The position numbers and the translations under genes are program-made. From DASTFY01 sp963769115 (GTDB lineage: Bacteria; Actinomycetota; Acidimicrobiia; Acidimicrobiales; Ilumatobacteraceae), in the NCBI GenBank assembly GCA_963769115.1, contig CAVYKN010000008.1:1-64000 (forward strand): a stretch of 64,000 nucleotides of DNA, in the 5' to 3' direction. Below are positions 1-10,189 of the stretch, in pieces. Under the pieces are notes generated by a model that saw nothing but the letters and a program-made list of their open reading frames with translations, was not told where the DNA came from and ran no database searches. Positions within the stretch are counted from its first letter, which is position 1. Every line of letters starts with the position of its first letter.

Positions 1-17
1 GTGGGCCTGTGGATCGG

Positions 18-90
18 TGGGCCAGGCAGGGATCGAACCTGCGACCGAGGGATTATGAGTCCCCTGCTCTGACCACTGAGCTACTGGCCC
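18..90 (-). tRNA. tRNA with CAU anticodon (Met elongator or Ile2)
   Basis: A 73-nt cloverleaf on the minus strand. The acceptor stem pairs GGGCCAG with CTGGCCC, the T-arm carries GGTTCGATCC, and the anticodon loop reads CTCATAA. CAU can be elongator Met or, if lysidinylated, AUA-reading Ile2. The GCAGGNGACTCATAATC body resembles bacterial Ile2, but the amino-acid identity cannot be settled by eye. No CCA is encoded. Confidence 0.9.
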
Positions 91-130
91 CCACGCGACG
101 TGGCCCGTCGCTGTGACGGGCCGGTCCTGG

Positions 131-203
131 CTCCGGGGGTGGGGCTCGAACCCACGACAAACGGCTTAACAGGCCGCCGCTCTGCCAACTGAGCTACCCC
201 GGA
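131..203 (-). tRNA. tRNA-Asn (GUU)
   Basis: A 73-nt cloverleaf on the minus strand with acceptor stem TCCGGGG/CCCCGGA, D-arm AGCTCAGTTGGCAGAGC, anticodon loop CTGTTAA (anticodon GUU) and T-arm GTGGGTTCGAGCCCCAC. The discriminator base is G and no CCA is encoded. It lies 40 nt upstream of the CAU tRNA in the direction of transcription. The stop codon of the preceding protein gene lies inside its first ten bases. Confidence 0.95.
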
Positions 204-874
204 AGGGAGGCAGTCGACAATAGCGCCGCGATGAGACCAGCGACACGGCGATGCGTGCGGCTGCACGAATAGGTGACGCACGGGCACCCCATGAGGTGCT
301 TCGCGCGTCTTCGCGACGGATCCGGCACGGCTCGATACGCCTTCGTGAACTGGGCCACCGGGATGCCGGTCAGATCGGCCCAGAACGCGTTGGCCGCCTC
401 GAGGTCCAGCCCCTCGTGCAGGTAGAGCCGAAGGCGCAGCCGGGACTCGTCGACGATGAAGAACCGACGCAGCCAGGTCACGAAGAAGAGGATCATCCGC
501 GGGTCGGTGTTGGCGAACTTGACCGATCCGTCGCGCTTGGCGCCCTCTGCTGCGTACAACGCGGTGCCGGCCACGAGGAACTCCTTCTCGGACAGCTGGC
601 CGATCGCCCCCAACCCAGCCGCCCGGAGCTCCTCGATCTCCTGCCGCTTGGCCAACATCAACGAGCTCGGCCGCCGTGGACCCATCCGCCTGGCCCGCGG
701 CACGAACTCGACGTCCCTCACCCAGAGCGAGACGGAGCTCTTGGCCACGCCCAGCTCGGTCGCGATCTCCGCCAGCGTCCACGACCGCGCTCTCAGCTGC
801 CGGGCCCGTTCCTGCTCCGCCACCTTGCCGCCGTTCCCCATCCCGCCATCACAGCAGAGGGGTGCGACGGACAT
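194..874 (-). CDS. HTH DNA-binding protein with LAGLIDADG-like core
   Basis: 226 codons. Residues about 20-55 form a resolvase-like helix-turn-helix (WTLAEIATELGVAKSSVSLW). Residues about 95-160 hold GTALYAAEGAKRDGS, DPRMILFFVTWLRRFF and RLYLHEGLDLE, which look like the repeats of a LAGLIDADG-type fold; that resemblance is my reading, not a tested match. The C-terminus has CVTYSCSRTHRRV. The reading frame ends at a TAG formed by bases 8-10 of tRNA-Asn, so protein gene and tRNA overlap by 10 bp. It follows the SnoaL-like gene by 18 bp and may be co-transcribed. Function is unknown; a DNA-binding regulator or a domesticated homing-endonuclease relative are both possible. Confidence 0.75.
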   Translation of the reverse strand: MSVAPLCCDGGMGNGGKVAEQERARQLRARSWTLAEIATELGVAKSSVSLWVRDVEFVPRARRMGPRRPSSLMLAKRQEIEELRAAGLGAIGQLSEKEFLVAGTALYAAEGAKRDGSVKFANTDPRMILFFVTWLRRFFIVDESRLRLRLYLHEGLDLEAANAFWADLTGIPVAQFTKAYRAVPDPSRRRAKHLMGCPCVTYSCSRTHRRVAGLIAALLSTASLPG

Positions 875-892
875 TCCCGACGGTCGTGCGCA

Positions 893-1324
893 TCATCCGG
901 CCTCGTGGACGAGCGTGTTGTGGAACGCGGTGATGAACCAACCGTCGTCCTGACGGGTGAAGGTGGCGGAGATCCGAGAGTGGTTCGTTCCGTGGAGCGG
1001 ACCCGACGGCGCGACGAGCGTGGACGTGACGACGGCGAGGACACAGCCCGGCGTCAAGGCCCGGGCGATGTCGACCTGGTAGTTGACGGTGCTGCCGGCG
1101 TAGATGGTGTCGAAGATCGCCTGGTGGGCCTGCGAGACCATCGTGCGACCGCCGCGGTGGTGCTCGCCCCGGATGTTGACGAAGTCGGTCTCCTCGGCGA
1201 ACAAGGCGCCGAACGCGTCTCCGTCGGCGTGGTTCCACGCCGCGGCCAGCTGATCGAACGCATCCGCGGCGATCACGGCCGGATCCTCGTGCGTCTCCAG
1301 GTCTGCAGTAGCGGTGGCGTGCAT
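893..1324 (-). CDS. SnoaL-like / SgcJ-EcaC family protein
   Basis: About 143 residues of a cone-shaped NTF2/SnoaL fold: the hallmark N-terminal helix AAWNHADGDAFGALFAE is followed by TDFVNIRG and a beta-rich C-terminal half ending in DDGWFITAFHNTLV. Family members are small-molecule binders or isomerases of very varied substrate; no substrate can be assigned. I chose the ATG at 1324 because AAGGAG lies 6 nt upstream; an in-frame start 12 codons earlier has no ribosome site. It is divergent from a TetR gene, which probably regulates it. Confidence 0.8.
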   Translation of the reverse strand: MHATATADLETHEDPAVIAADAFDQLAAAWNHADGDAFGALFAEETDFVNIRGEHHRGGRTMVSQAHQAIFDTIYAGSTVNYQVDIARALTPGCVLAVVTSTLVAPSGPLHGTNHSRISATFTRQDDGWFITAFHNTLVHEAG

Positions 1325-1353
1325 GTCGGTCTCCTTCAGGTAATCTGGTCGGT

Positions 1354-1399
1354 GTTCCAATGACTAGATCAATCATACATTGACTGGAACGAGTGTCAA
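1354..1399 (-). promoter_or_regulatory. Promoter with candidate TetR operator
   Basis: On the minus strand TTGACA (1394-1399) and TATGAT (1372-1377) are separated by 16 nt, a near-consensus sigma-70 promoter for the SnoaL-like gene. The inverted repeat GTTCCA (1354-1359) / TGGAAC (1385-1390) brackets the -10 region, a suitable place for a TetR-family repressor. The -35 box abuts the GTG start of the divergent TetR gene. Confidence 0.6.
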
Positions 1400-2029
1400 G
1401 TGACGACTCCACGCCCGAAACACGACGCCCCCACGCTGCGAGAGCGGCGCGCGCAACTCACCCAGGACGAGATCCTCAGGGCCGCACGACGCCTGTTCGG
1501 CGAGCGGGGCTACGCCGGTACGAGCGTGCGGGACATCGCCGCCGCCGCGGGGGTCTCGGCCCAGACCGTGTACGACAGCGTCGGCTCGAAGCAGGCGCTC
1601 GTCGCGCGGCTGAACGATCTCATCGACACGGAAGCGGGCATCGCCGAGATCGCGGGCCGAGCGGTCGCCTCGACCGATCCGGAGGAGGTCGCGGCGACGC
1701 AGGCCCGCGTCACGCGATCGATCCTCGAGAACTGCGGCGACATCATCCGCGCGCTGGTCACCGGGGCCGCCTCAGAGCCGGACCTCCGACCACCGCTCGA
1801 GGAGGGGCAGCGGCGGCACATGTTCGGCGCCCACCAGACGATCGAACACCTCCAGGAGCTCGGCGCACTCGACGAACGCCTGTCGCCGGCCGAAGCCGCG
1901 GACACCCTGGCCGCGATCTCTGATGTCCGGTTCGCGCTCGTGCTCCTGGACAGCTACGGCTGGGACCTCGACCGCATCGAGGGCTGGATCGCTACCACCG
2001 GCCGGGCGTTGCTGCTGCGCCCCGCCTGA
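1400..2029 (+). CDS. TetR-family transcriptional regulator
   Basis: 209 codons with GTG start. The N-terminal HTH is typical: residues about 19-65 contain ILRAARRLFGERGYAGTSV, DIAAAAGVSAQTVYDSVGSK. The C-terminal ligand-binding half is variable and gives no clue to the inducer. It is divergent from the SnoaL-like gene with 75 bp between the starts; an inverted repeat there fits autoregulation and control of the neighbour. No ribosome site is visible, so the mRNA may be leaderless or short-leadered. Confidence 0.88.
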   Translation: MTTPRPKHDAPTLRERRAQLTQDEILRAARRLFGERGYAGTSVRDIAAAAGVSAQTVYDSVGSKQALVARLNDLIDTEAGIAEIAGRAVASTDPEEVAATQARVTRSILENCGDIIRALVTGAASEPDLRPPLEEGQRRHMFGAHQTIEHLQELGALDERLSPAEAADTLAAISDVRFALVLLDSYGWDLDRIEGWIATTGRALLLRPA

Positions 2030-2038
2030 CCCGCAGCG

Positions 2039-3361
2039 CTACTCGTCCTCCAGGAACTCCTTGAGCTTCTGGCTGCGTTGCGGGTGGCGGAGCTTGGCCA
2101 GCGTCTTGGCCTCGATCTGGCGGATGCGCTCCCGGGTGACGCCGAACTCCCGGCCGACCTCTTCGAGCGTGCGGGCCTGCCCGTCGACCAGCCCGAAGCG
2201 CAGCCGCACGACCTCCTGCTCCCGCGGCGAGAGCTCGCCGAGCGCCTCCTCGACGGCCTCGGTCAGCATCCGGCGGGTGGCGACCTCGGCGGGGGCGTCG
2301 GCGGCCAGGTCCTCGATGAAGTCGGCGAGGTTGGAGTCGTCCTCCTCCCCCACCGGCGAGTCGAGCGACAGAGGATCGAGCGCGATGCGCTGGATCTCCC
2401 GCAGCCGGTCGATGGTCAGGCCGGTCCGGGTGGCCAGCTCGTCCAGCGTGGGCTCCCGCTCCAGCTCCTGGGCCATCTGCCGCTGGATGCGCAGCACCCG
2501 GTTCATGTTCTCGACCATGTGGACCGGGATGCGGATGGTGCGGGACTGGTCGGCGATGGCTCTCGTGATGGCCTGGCGGATCCACCACGTGGCGTAGGTC
2601 GAGAACTTGAAGCCCTTGGTGTGGTCGAACTTCTCGACCGCCCGCATCAGGCCCAGGTTGCCCTCCTGCACCAGGTCGAGCAGGAGCATCCCCCGGCCCA
2701 CGTAGCGCTTGGCGATCGAGACCACGAGCCGGAGGTTGGCCTGGATGAGCTGGGCCCGGGCCACCTCTCCGTCGCCCACCAGGCGCTGCAGCCGACGCCG
2801 CTCCCACGCCGGCAGCTCGACCTCGGACGTGGCCATCCGCTCGAGCGCCAGCTGCCCGGACTCGATGCGCTGGGCGAGCTCCCGCTCGTCCTCGCCGGTC
2901 AGCAGGCTGACCCGACCGATCTCCTTCAGGTACAGCCGGACGGTGTCCGACGTGCCACCGTCGCCACCCCGCTCCGACCCGAGGGAGGCGCTGCGCCGCC
3001 GCAACCAGCGGGCACGGTCGCCGTTGCCGGCCTCGGGGCGGGGCAGGCCCTTGGTGGGCGTGATGTCCTCGAGCTCGACCTCCTCGTCGACGAGGATGCC
3101 GGCCTGCGCCAACCCGGCGCGCACGGCGGCGATGACGTCCTCCGTCAGCTCGACCTCCGCCATCACGCGGGCGACGTCGTCCGCCGACACCGTCCCGGTG
3201 ACCGTGCCCTCAGCGAGGAGCGCCGCCCACTCCCGCGGGGCGATCTGGTCGATCGGAGGGAGCATGGGCGGCGTCACCGACGTCCGCTCCATGACCGCCC
3301 GCTCGGCCTCTGCTCGCTCCAGCAGGGGTGCGGCGACGTGCTCGGTCTGCGGATCGGTCAC
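2039..3361 (-). CDS. rpoD: Primary RNA polymerase sigma factor RpoD
   Basis: 440 codons, uninterrupted. Region 1.1-like helices lie near residues 40-110, region 1.2 at about 140-170 (DTVRLYLKEIGRVSLLT), region 2 at about 205-275 (QANLRLVVSIAKRYVGRGM, STYATWWIRQAI) and region 4 at the C-terminus (GVTRERIRQIEAKTLAKLR). This is the housekeeping pattern. The GTG start overlaps the dnaG stop (GTGA), so the two genes are translationally coupled, as in the widespread dnaG-rpoD macromolecular-synthesis arrangement. An ECF or sporulation sigma factor is excluded by the full set of regions. Confidence 0.95.
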   Translation of the reverse strand: MTDPQTEHVAAPLLERAEAERAVMERTSVTPPMLPPIDQIAPREWAALLAEGTVTGTVSADDVARVMAEVELTEDVIAAVRAGLAQAGILVDEEVELEDITPTKGLPRPEAGNGDRARWLRRRSASLGSERGGDGGTSDTVRLYLKEIGRVSLLTGEDERELAQRIESGQLALERMATSEVELPAWERRRLQRLVGDGEVARAQLIQANLRLVVSIAKRYVGRGMLLLDLVQEGNLGLMRAVEKFDHTKGFKFSTYATWWIRQAITRAIADQSRTIRIPVHMVENMNRVLRIQRQMAQELEREPTLDELATRTGLTIDRLREIQRIALDPLSLDSPVGEEDDSNLADFIEDLAADAPAEVATRRMLTEAVEEALGELSPREQEVVRLRFGLVDGQARTLEEVGREFGVTRERIRQIEAKTLAKLRHPQRSQKLKEFLEDE

Positions 3362-5120
3362 CCACTCTCCTCCCGGCGCACCTCCCGGCGTCCCGTCAGC
3401 CAGCGTAGCAACTGCCCCGCGGCCTCCCAGCCGGCTTCGGGGTCGTCGAGCTCCTCCAGCAAGCGACGCGTCGCCACGAGTTCGGCGTTGCGGCTGAGAT
3501 CCCGCTCCAACCGCAGGATGTCCAGCTCACGGCGACAGGCCGCACCCACGAGGTTGCGGACCTCGGCCCGCGAGTCGGCGTCGACATCGGCCACGCTGAG
3601 CCGCTCGAGGAGGTCCCGCACCTCCGGATCGGCCTGCTCGATGGCCTTGTGGACGTCACCGTCCGCGTCGGCCAGCGCGCGGAACGCGCCCAGGTACGAC
3701 TCGTCCGCGAACAGCGGCTCCACCAACCAGGGCGCCACCTCGTCCCAGCGTTGGATGAGGAGCGCCAGCACGACGAACTCCGCGTTCTCCCGAAAGGCCG
3801 GTCGGACCGGAGCCGCCCGCACCTCGACCTCGCGCGCGCGACGCTCGGCCACGCTGCACGAGATCGGCGACCGGCAGGCCCGTGTGCTGCGCGACCTGGC
3901 CGGCGTACAGCTTGCGGACGTTGACGTCCGGGTGCTCGTTGACGACCACCATGGCCCCGTTGGCCAGCTTCGCACGTGGCCTCCGGCGTGACGACCCGGC
4001 CGCCGGCGCGCAGGACCCGCCCGACGCGGAAGCCCAGGAACGGCTCGGCCTCGTCGACCGCAGCCCGCAGCGCGACCGGATCCTCACCGGCGAGCTCGCC
4101 GGGATCCTTGCCCTCGCGGCAGGCGGGCCACCTCGACGGCCACGTCGAACTGGCGCTCCCACTCGTAGAACCGCTCGGCCGCTCCCTGGCCTGCCGCGTC
4201 CGCGTCGAAGGCCAGCACCACCCGGCCGGCGAAGCGCTTGAGCAGGCGCACGTGCTCGGCGGTCAGCGCCGTCCCGCACGTGGCGACGGCGATCGGCACG
4301 CCGGCGCGGTGGAAGCCGATCACGTCCGTGTAGCCCTCGCACACCACCACCCGGTCGACCTTGACGATGTCGCTCTTGGCCCAGTTCAGCCCGTACAGCA
4401 CCCGCGACTTGCTGTAGATGGCCGTCTCGGGCGAGTTCTTGTACTTGGCCGGATCGGTGCTCCCCGGCAGCACCCGGCCACCGAAGGCGACGGCGTCGCC
4501 GGCCTCGTTGAAGATCGGGAACAGCAGCCGGGCGCGGAACGTGTCCTGCAGCCGCTCCCGGCGGTTGACGAACGCCAGGCCGGTGTCCCGCAGGACGCGC
4601 TCGGGGAGCGCCGAGCCCGGAGGCCAGCGCGTCCCAGTCGTCGGGCGCCCAACCGAGCCGGAACTCGCGAGCCAGCGCACCGTCGATGCCCCGGCTGCGC
4701 AGGTAGTCGCGCGCCGGCCGGCGCATCGGGCGCGGTGAGCAACCGCTCGTGGTACCAGTCGACTGCTCGCACCATGGCCTCGAGCAGCGCCTTGCGCCGC
4801 TGCCGGTCGCGTCCCTCCCCGCCGCTCGTGTAGCGGAGCGTCACGCCGGCCTTGGCGGCCAGCTGCTCGACCGAGGCCACGAAGTCGACGTGCTCCATCT
4901 CCTGCACGAAGCGGAAGACGTCGCCGGACGCTCCGCAACCGAAGCAGTGGTAGCGCCCGACCTCGTCGCGCACGTTGAACGATCCGGAGCGCTCGGCGTG
5001 GAACGGGCACAGCCCCACGTGGTTGCGGCCCACCCGCTTGAGCTGCACGTAGGGTGACACGACGTCGACCAGGGAGACGGCGGATCGGACCCGCTCGATG
5101 TCCTCCTCGACGATGGCCAT
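3358..5120 (-). CDS. dnaG: DNA primase DnaG (frame disrupted)
   Basis: Synthesises RNA primers at the replication fork. The N-terminal zinc finger is visible (CPFHAERSGSFNV then YHCFGCGASGDVF, residues about 38-66), followed by the catalytic TOPRIM core (VVVCEGYTDVIGFHRAG and VLAFDADAAGQGA) and a helicase-binding C-terminal region ending about residue 585. The protein is spread over three frames with switches near 4730, 4615, 4110, 3975 and 3860, each repaired by about one base. Because primase is essential and all motifs are intact, I read these as sequence errors. TAGGGT lies 10 nt before the ATG at 5120. The stop overlaps the rpoD start. Confidence 0.9.
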
Positions 5121-5147
5121 GGTCGGGCCGACCCTACCGGCGGGCCC

Positions 5148-6159
5148 TCAGCGCTCCTGGAAGGGCGGCGGGGGCTCGCCCCTCGACGAGCTCGCCGAGG
5201 CCCGGCGCTCCACGCGCAGCGACGCGAGGATCGAGACGACCAGGACGACGGCGATGAACGTCAGCGACGCCCAGGTCTCGATGTGGTACCAGCGCTGCAG
5301 GATCATCTTGACCCCGACGAAGGCCAGGATCACGGCCAGGCCCTGCTGGAGGTAGGTGAAGCGTGCGTGCATGCCGGCCAGCAGGAAGTACAGCGCCCGC
5401 AGCCCGAGGATGGCGAAGGCGTTGGACGAGAACACGATGAACTGCTCGCGGCTGACGGCGAGCACGGCAGGGACGGAGTCGACCGCGAACACGACGTCGG
5501 TGGCCTCGACCAGCAGCAGCACCGCGAACAGCGGCGTCGCCAGCCGGCGGCCGTCGATCCGCGTGAACAGCCTGGCGCCGTCGTACTCGTTGGTGGACGG
5601 CACGACGCGCCGCACCAACCTGAGCACGCGGCTGTGCTCGGGATCGACCACCTCGTCGTCCGACCGCACGAGTCGGACCGCGGTGAACAGCAGGAACGCG
5701 CCGAAGAAGCAGCAGCACCCACTCGAAGCGCTGGATGAGGGCGATGCCGGCGAAGATGAACGTGGCCCGCAGCACGAGCGCGCCGAAGATGCCCCAGAAC
5801 AGCACCCGGTGCTGGTACTCGCGCGGCACGGCGAAGTACGACGAGGATCAGCGCCCACACGAACACGTTGTCGATGCTGAGGCTCTCCTCGATCAGGTAG
5901 CCCGAGAGGTACTCCCCCGCCGCGCCGCCGCCGAACAGAGCCCACATGACGAACGTGAACGCGAGGCCGATGCCGATCCACACCGGCGGACTCGATGGCC
6001 GCCTCCCGCGTGAGTGATCTCGTGGGCCTCGCGGTGGATGACCAGGAGGTCCACGAGCAGCAGCGCGGCGATGAAGGCCAGCAGCGCCAGCCACATCCAC
6101 GCGGGGACGTCGATGTCGACGTACTCCGCCGCGCCCGCCGACGCGAACACCGCCTGCAC
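5148..6159 (-). CDS. TerC-family integral membrane protein (frame disrupted)
   Basis: About 335 residues, mostly membrane helices. Family hallmarks are SIDNVFVWALI, EYQHRVLFWGIFGALVLRA and DVVFAVDSVPAVLAVS; the conserved Asp residues in the helices are typical of TerC/Alx proteins, which are linked to metal-ion homeostasis, including manganese export in some bacteria. Single extra bases near 6000, 5826 and 5707 break the frame. The GTG at 6159 gives the expected short N-terminus before the first helix (MWLALLAFIAALLLVDLLVI). It sits between ppdK and dnaG on the same strand with gaps of 27-29 bp. Confidence 0.88.
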
Positions 6160-6188
6160 GCGTCAGCCCGTGCCCTGACCCATGCCCG

Positions 6189-8847
6189 TCACCGCGTGTC
6201 CGACGAACCCGCCCCGATGACCGCCTGCGCCGCCGCCAGCCGGGCGATGGGCACGCGGATAGGGCGAGCAGCTCACGTAGTCGAGACCGGCTTCGTAGAA
6301 GACGGCGATCGACTCGGGGTCGCCGCCGTGCTCCCCGCAGACCCCGAGCTTGAGGTCCTTGCGGGTGGCACGACCGCGCTCCGCGCCGATCTTCACGAGC
6401 TCGCCCACCCCGGACGCGTCGATGGTCTCGAACGGGTTGCGCTTCAGCAGGCCGAGCTCCAGGTAGGCCGGCATCATGCGGCTCTCGACGTCGTCCCGGC
6501 TGAAGCCGAAGGTCATCTGGGTCAGGTCGTTCGTGCCGAACGAGAAGAAGTCCGACTCCTCGGCGATCTCGTCGGCGCGCAGCGCGGCCCGCGGCGTCTC
6601 GATCATCGTGCCGATGGTGACCTCGGGCTTCTTGCGTTGCCCCTTGGTCGCCTCCGCGATGGCCTGCTCGACCCAACCCCGGGCCTCGTGCATCTCCTCC
6701 CGGGTCACGGTCAGCGGGATCATCACCTCGACGATCGGGTTCTTCCCCTCGGCCCGCAGCTGCGTGGCCGCCTCCATCAGCGCCCGCACCTGCATGGCGT
6801 AGAGCCCGGGCTTGACCACGCCCGAGGCGCACGCCTCTCGTGCCGAGCATCGGGTTGAACTCGTGCCAGCTCTTCGCCGCCTTCAGGCAGCGCGTCCTCG
6901 TCGGCGTCGAGGCCGGTGGTGGCCGCCTTCACCTCGAGCTCGTCGAGGCGGGGCAGGAACTCGTGCAGGGGCGGATCCAGCAGGCGGACGGTGACGGGCA
7001 GCCCGTCCATGGCGTCCAGGATCTCCGCGAAGTCGGCCTTCTGGACGCGACGCAGCTCCTCCAGCGCCGCCGCCTCCTCCGTGGCGTCCTGGGCGAGGAT
7101 CATGCGCCGCACGACCGGCAGCCGGTCCTCTCCGAGGAACATGTGCTCGGTCCGGCACAGCCCGATGCCCTCGGCGCCGAACTGCCGGGCGTTCTGGGCG
7201 TCCGGTCCGTTGTCGGCGTTGGCCCGGACCTTGAGCTTGCCCCGACGGACGTCGTCGGCCCAGCTCAGGATGGTCTGGAACTCCGGCGGCGGTTCGGCCG
7301 CGGCCAGCCGGAGCTCGCCCAGGATGATGTCGCCCGTGCTCCCGTCGAGCGAGATGACGTCGCCCTCCTTGACGACGACGTCCTCGACCCGGAACTGCTT
7401 GCCCTCGATCTGGATGGCCTCGGCGCCGACCACGGCGGGCGTGCCCCACCCACGGGCCACGACCGCGGCGTGCGACACCAGCCCGCCGCGCGCGGTGAGG
7501 ATGCCCTCGGAGACCATCATCCCGTGCACGTCCTCGGGGCTGGTCTCGCTGCGCACGAGGATGACCTGCTCGCCCCGGTCGGCGGCGTCGGCGGCGTCGT
7601 CCGCGGTGAAGTACACCTTGCCGACGGCCGCGCCCGGCGAAGCGCCCAGGCCTTTGGCGATGGCCGTCGCCTTGCCGGCGAAGTGCGGGTGCAGCACCTG
7701 GTCCAGGTGGTCGCCGGTGACCCGCATCAGGGCTTCGCGCCGGGAGATCTTCCAGCGGTTCTTGCCCCGCCCGGTCCCCCTCGTCATGTCGACGGCCATC
7801 CGCAGCGCGGCGGCGCCGGTGCGCTTGCCCACCCGGGTCTGCAGCATCCAGAGCTTGCCCTGCTCGATGGTGAACTCCGTGTCGCACATGTCGCGGTAGT
7901 GCTGCTCGAGCCGGGTGAAGATCTCCAGCAGCTCGGCGTGGATGGCGGGGAACTTCCGCGCCATGGCGTTGAGGTCCTCGGTGTTCCGGATGCCGGCCAC
8001 CACGTCCTCGCCCTGGGCGTTGACCAGGAAGTCGCCGTAGGGCCGGTTGTCGCCGGTGGCGGCGTTGCGGGTGAAGCCCACGCCGGTCCCCGAGTTGTCG
8101 TCACGGTTCCCGAACACCATCACCTGGACGTTGACCGCCGTGCCCAGGTCGTGGCTGATGCGCTCCCGGGCCCGGTAGGCGATGGCCCGGGCGCCGTTCC
8201 AGCTCTTGAACACCGCCTCGATGGCGCCCCGGAGCTGGCGGCGCGGATCCTGCGGGAACGGCCGGCCGGACTCGGCCTTCACGATGGCCTTGTACAGCTC
8301 GCACAGCTCCTTCAGGCCGGCCGGCGGGATGTCGGCATCGGTCTTCGCGCGGCAGTGGCGCTTGGCCTCCTCGAGCTCCCGCTCGAACGGCTCACCCTCG
8401 AGGCCGAGCACGATCCGGCCGTACATGGCGATGAACCGCCGGTAGCTGTCGTAGGCGAAGCGCTCGTCCGCCGGTGACCTTGGCCAGGCCCTTCACGCTG
8501 CGGTCGTTGAGCCCGAGGTTGAGGACGGTGTCCATCATCCCGGGCATCGAGAACTTCGCTCCCGAGCGCACGGACACGAGCAGCGGGTCGCGAGGGTCGC
8601 CGAGCTTCCGGCCCATCGTCCGCTCGAGCGTCGTCACCTGCTTCTCCACCTGGGCATCGAGGCCATCCGGCCAGCCGCCGTGCATGTAGGCCCGGCAGGC
8701 ATCGGTGGAGATGGTGAACCCGGGCGGAACGGGGAGCTTCAGCACGCTCGTCATCTCGGCGAGGTTGGCGCCCTTGCCGCCGAGGAGGTCCTTCATCTCC
8801 ATCGGCGGGCGACGGTGCTTGTGATCGAAGGCGAAGACGTACGGCAC
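6189..8847 (-). CDS. ppdK: Pyruvate, phosphate dikinase PpdK (frame disrupted)
   Basis: Interconverts pyruvate, ATP and phosphate with PEP, AMP and pyrophosphate. About 885 residues. The N-terminal nucleotide-grasp domain begins DLLGGKGANLAEMTSV; the central phosphohistidine domain has GGLVSHAAVVARGWGTPAVVG; the C-terminal PEP/pyruvate barrel has GIGLCRTEHMF, FFSFGTNDLTQMTFG and GVCGEHGGDPES. Extra single bases lie near 8475, 6887, 6831 and 6255; after the last correction the protein ends SSDTR at 6189. The GTG start has TAGGCT 8 nt upstream, suggesting a leaderless transcript. It supports gluconeogenic growth on the organic acids or amino acids that other loci here degrade. Confidence 0.93.
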
Positions 8848-8945
8848 GGCGAGCGAGCCTACTGACTGTCGGCCGCGGCCCTTCAGCCCGTCCCGTCGGT
8901 CGAGGCCGCGCTCCCGGGGCCGGTCACCCGTACGATGACGGGGAC

Positions 8946-10146
8946 ATGGTCGAGGGCGCCCGCTTCCAGCTGTTCGGCTTCCCGGTGACGATCCGCCCCG
9001 GGTTCGTCGTCATCATCGCCCTGATCGCCTTCCTGTACGGAGGCTCGCTCGGCCCATGGCTGGCCGGCTCGCTGGCCGCCTTCACCCTCATCCACGAGCT
9101 CGGTCACGCGTGGATGGCGCGGCGGTTCGGGGCCACGGCGTCGATCGCGCTCGACCTCCTCTACGGGTACGCGTCGTACGTGCCGGCGCGTCCGCTGGCC
9201 CGCTGGGAACGGGCGATGATCGCAGTGGCCGGGCCGGCCATCGAGATCATCCTGGGCGTCGTCGTCCTGCTGGCCATGGGCGCGGACCCGCTGTCGATCG
9301 ACTCCGTGGCCGAGACCCCGGCCCGCTACGCCATCTGGTGGGCCGGGCCGGTGATCGGCCTCGTCAACCTCATCCCCGCGCTCCCGCTGGACGGCGGGAC
9401 CATCGCCTCGCTCGGTGTCGACCGCGTGGCGCCCGGACGGGGCCGCATCACGATGATGTACGTCTCGCTCGGCCTGGCCGCCGCCGGGCTCCTGGCCGTC
9501 ATCGTGTACCCGATCTGGCGGCCGTCGATCCTCATCGTCGCCCTCATCGCCGTCAGCAACCTCCACGAGCTGCGCCAGCGGCACTCCGGCGACGACGACG
9601 ATGCCGTCGACAGTCGCATGCTGACCGCCGCCCACGGCGCCGAGGCGGAGGCGTGGGCGTCGGGCCGGCCCGGCCTGTTCCCGCCCGGCGTGCGGCCGTC
9701 GCCCTGGTTCCTCGCCCACCAGCAGCTCCTGGCCCGCCGCCCGGACCAGGCCCGCGCCATCCTGGTCATGTCCCTCGAGGACGGACGCACCGACTGGCTG
9801 CCGCCGCGCGGCCCGAGCCTCGATCAGCTCCGACCGCTCGTCGATCTCCTGCCCGCGGAGCTGCCCACCACCAACCGCTACGGCGGCCAGGTCCTCATCT
9901 CGGTCCTGGAGCAGGTCGGCGAGCTGCGACGCGCCGCCGCCTACGGCGCCACGCTGTACCGCGCCCACCCGAGCGGCTCGGTCGCCCACCAGGTGGCGAG
10001 AGCTCTGGTGCTGCTCGGCTACGACGAGGACGCCGACCGGCTGGCTGCGGCTCGCGCTGAGCGGCGGGGTCAGCGAGGCCGCCCTGCGCGAGGACCCCGA
10101 CCTCGCCCCCCTCTTCGACCGTTTGCGGCCGATCTCACCGCAATAG
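8946..10146 (+). CDS. Site-2 protease-like M50 metalloprotease (C-terminal frameshift)
   Basis: About 400 residues. The zinc motif HELGHAWMARR (residues about 50-60) and second motif LVNLIPALPLDGG (about 139-151) mark an intramembrane metalloprotease, with six or so membrane helices in the first 215 residues. No PDZ domain is visible. The C-terminal 190 residues are soluble, helical and TPR-like (QVLISVLEQVGELRRAAAYGATLYRAHP). One extra base near 10040 shifts the last 35 codons; corrected, the protein ends RLRPISPQ at 10146. TACGAT lies 9 nt before the ATG. Substrate unknown. Convergent with glyS. Confidence 0.85.
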
Positions 10147-10189
10147 CTCCGGCCGGACGGCGGCGGGACGACGGACCGGACCGCGGGAG

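Noticed and set aside
1..210. Integrated element at the tRNA genes
   Set aside because: No integrase, no direct repeat of a tRNA 3' end, and surrounding genes look chromosomal.
81..1363. Long open frames opposite or across the tRNAs and SnoaL-like gene
   Set aside because: They are GC-driven shadow frames, Arg/Pro/Gly-rich without domains, and run through tRNA genes.
2078..3991. 637-codon plus-strand frame opposite rpoD/dnaG
   Set aside because: Antisense shadow of rpoD; composition is His/Asp/Gly/Leu-rich with no motif.
3358..5120. Programmed frameshifting in dnaG and other split genes
   Set aside because: Breaks are numerous, at unrelated sites without slippery heptamers, and affect unrelated genes; extra G/C bases explain them.
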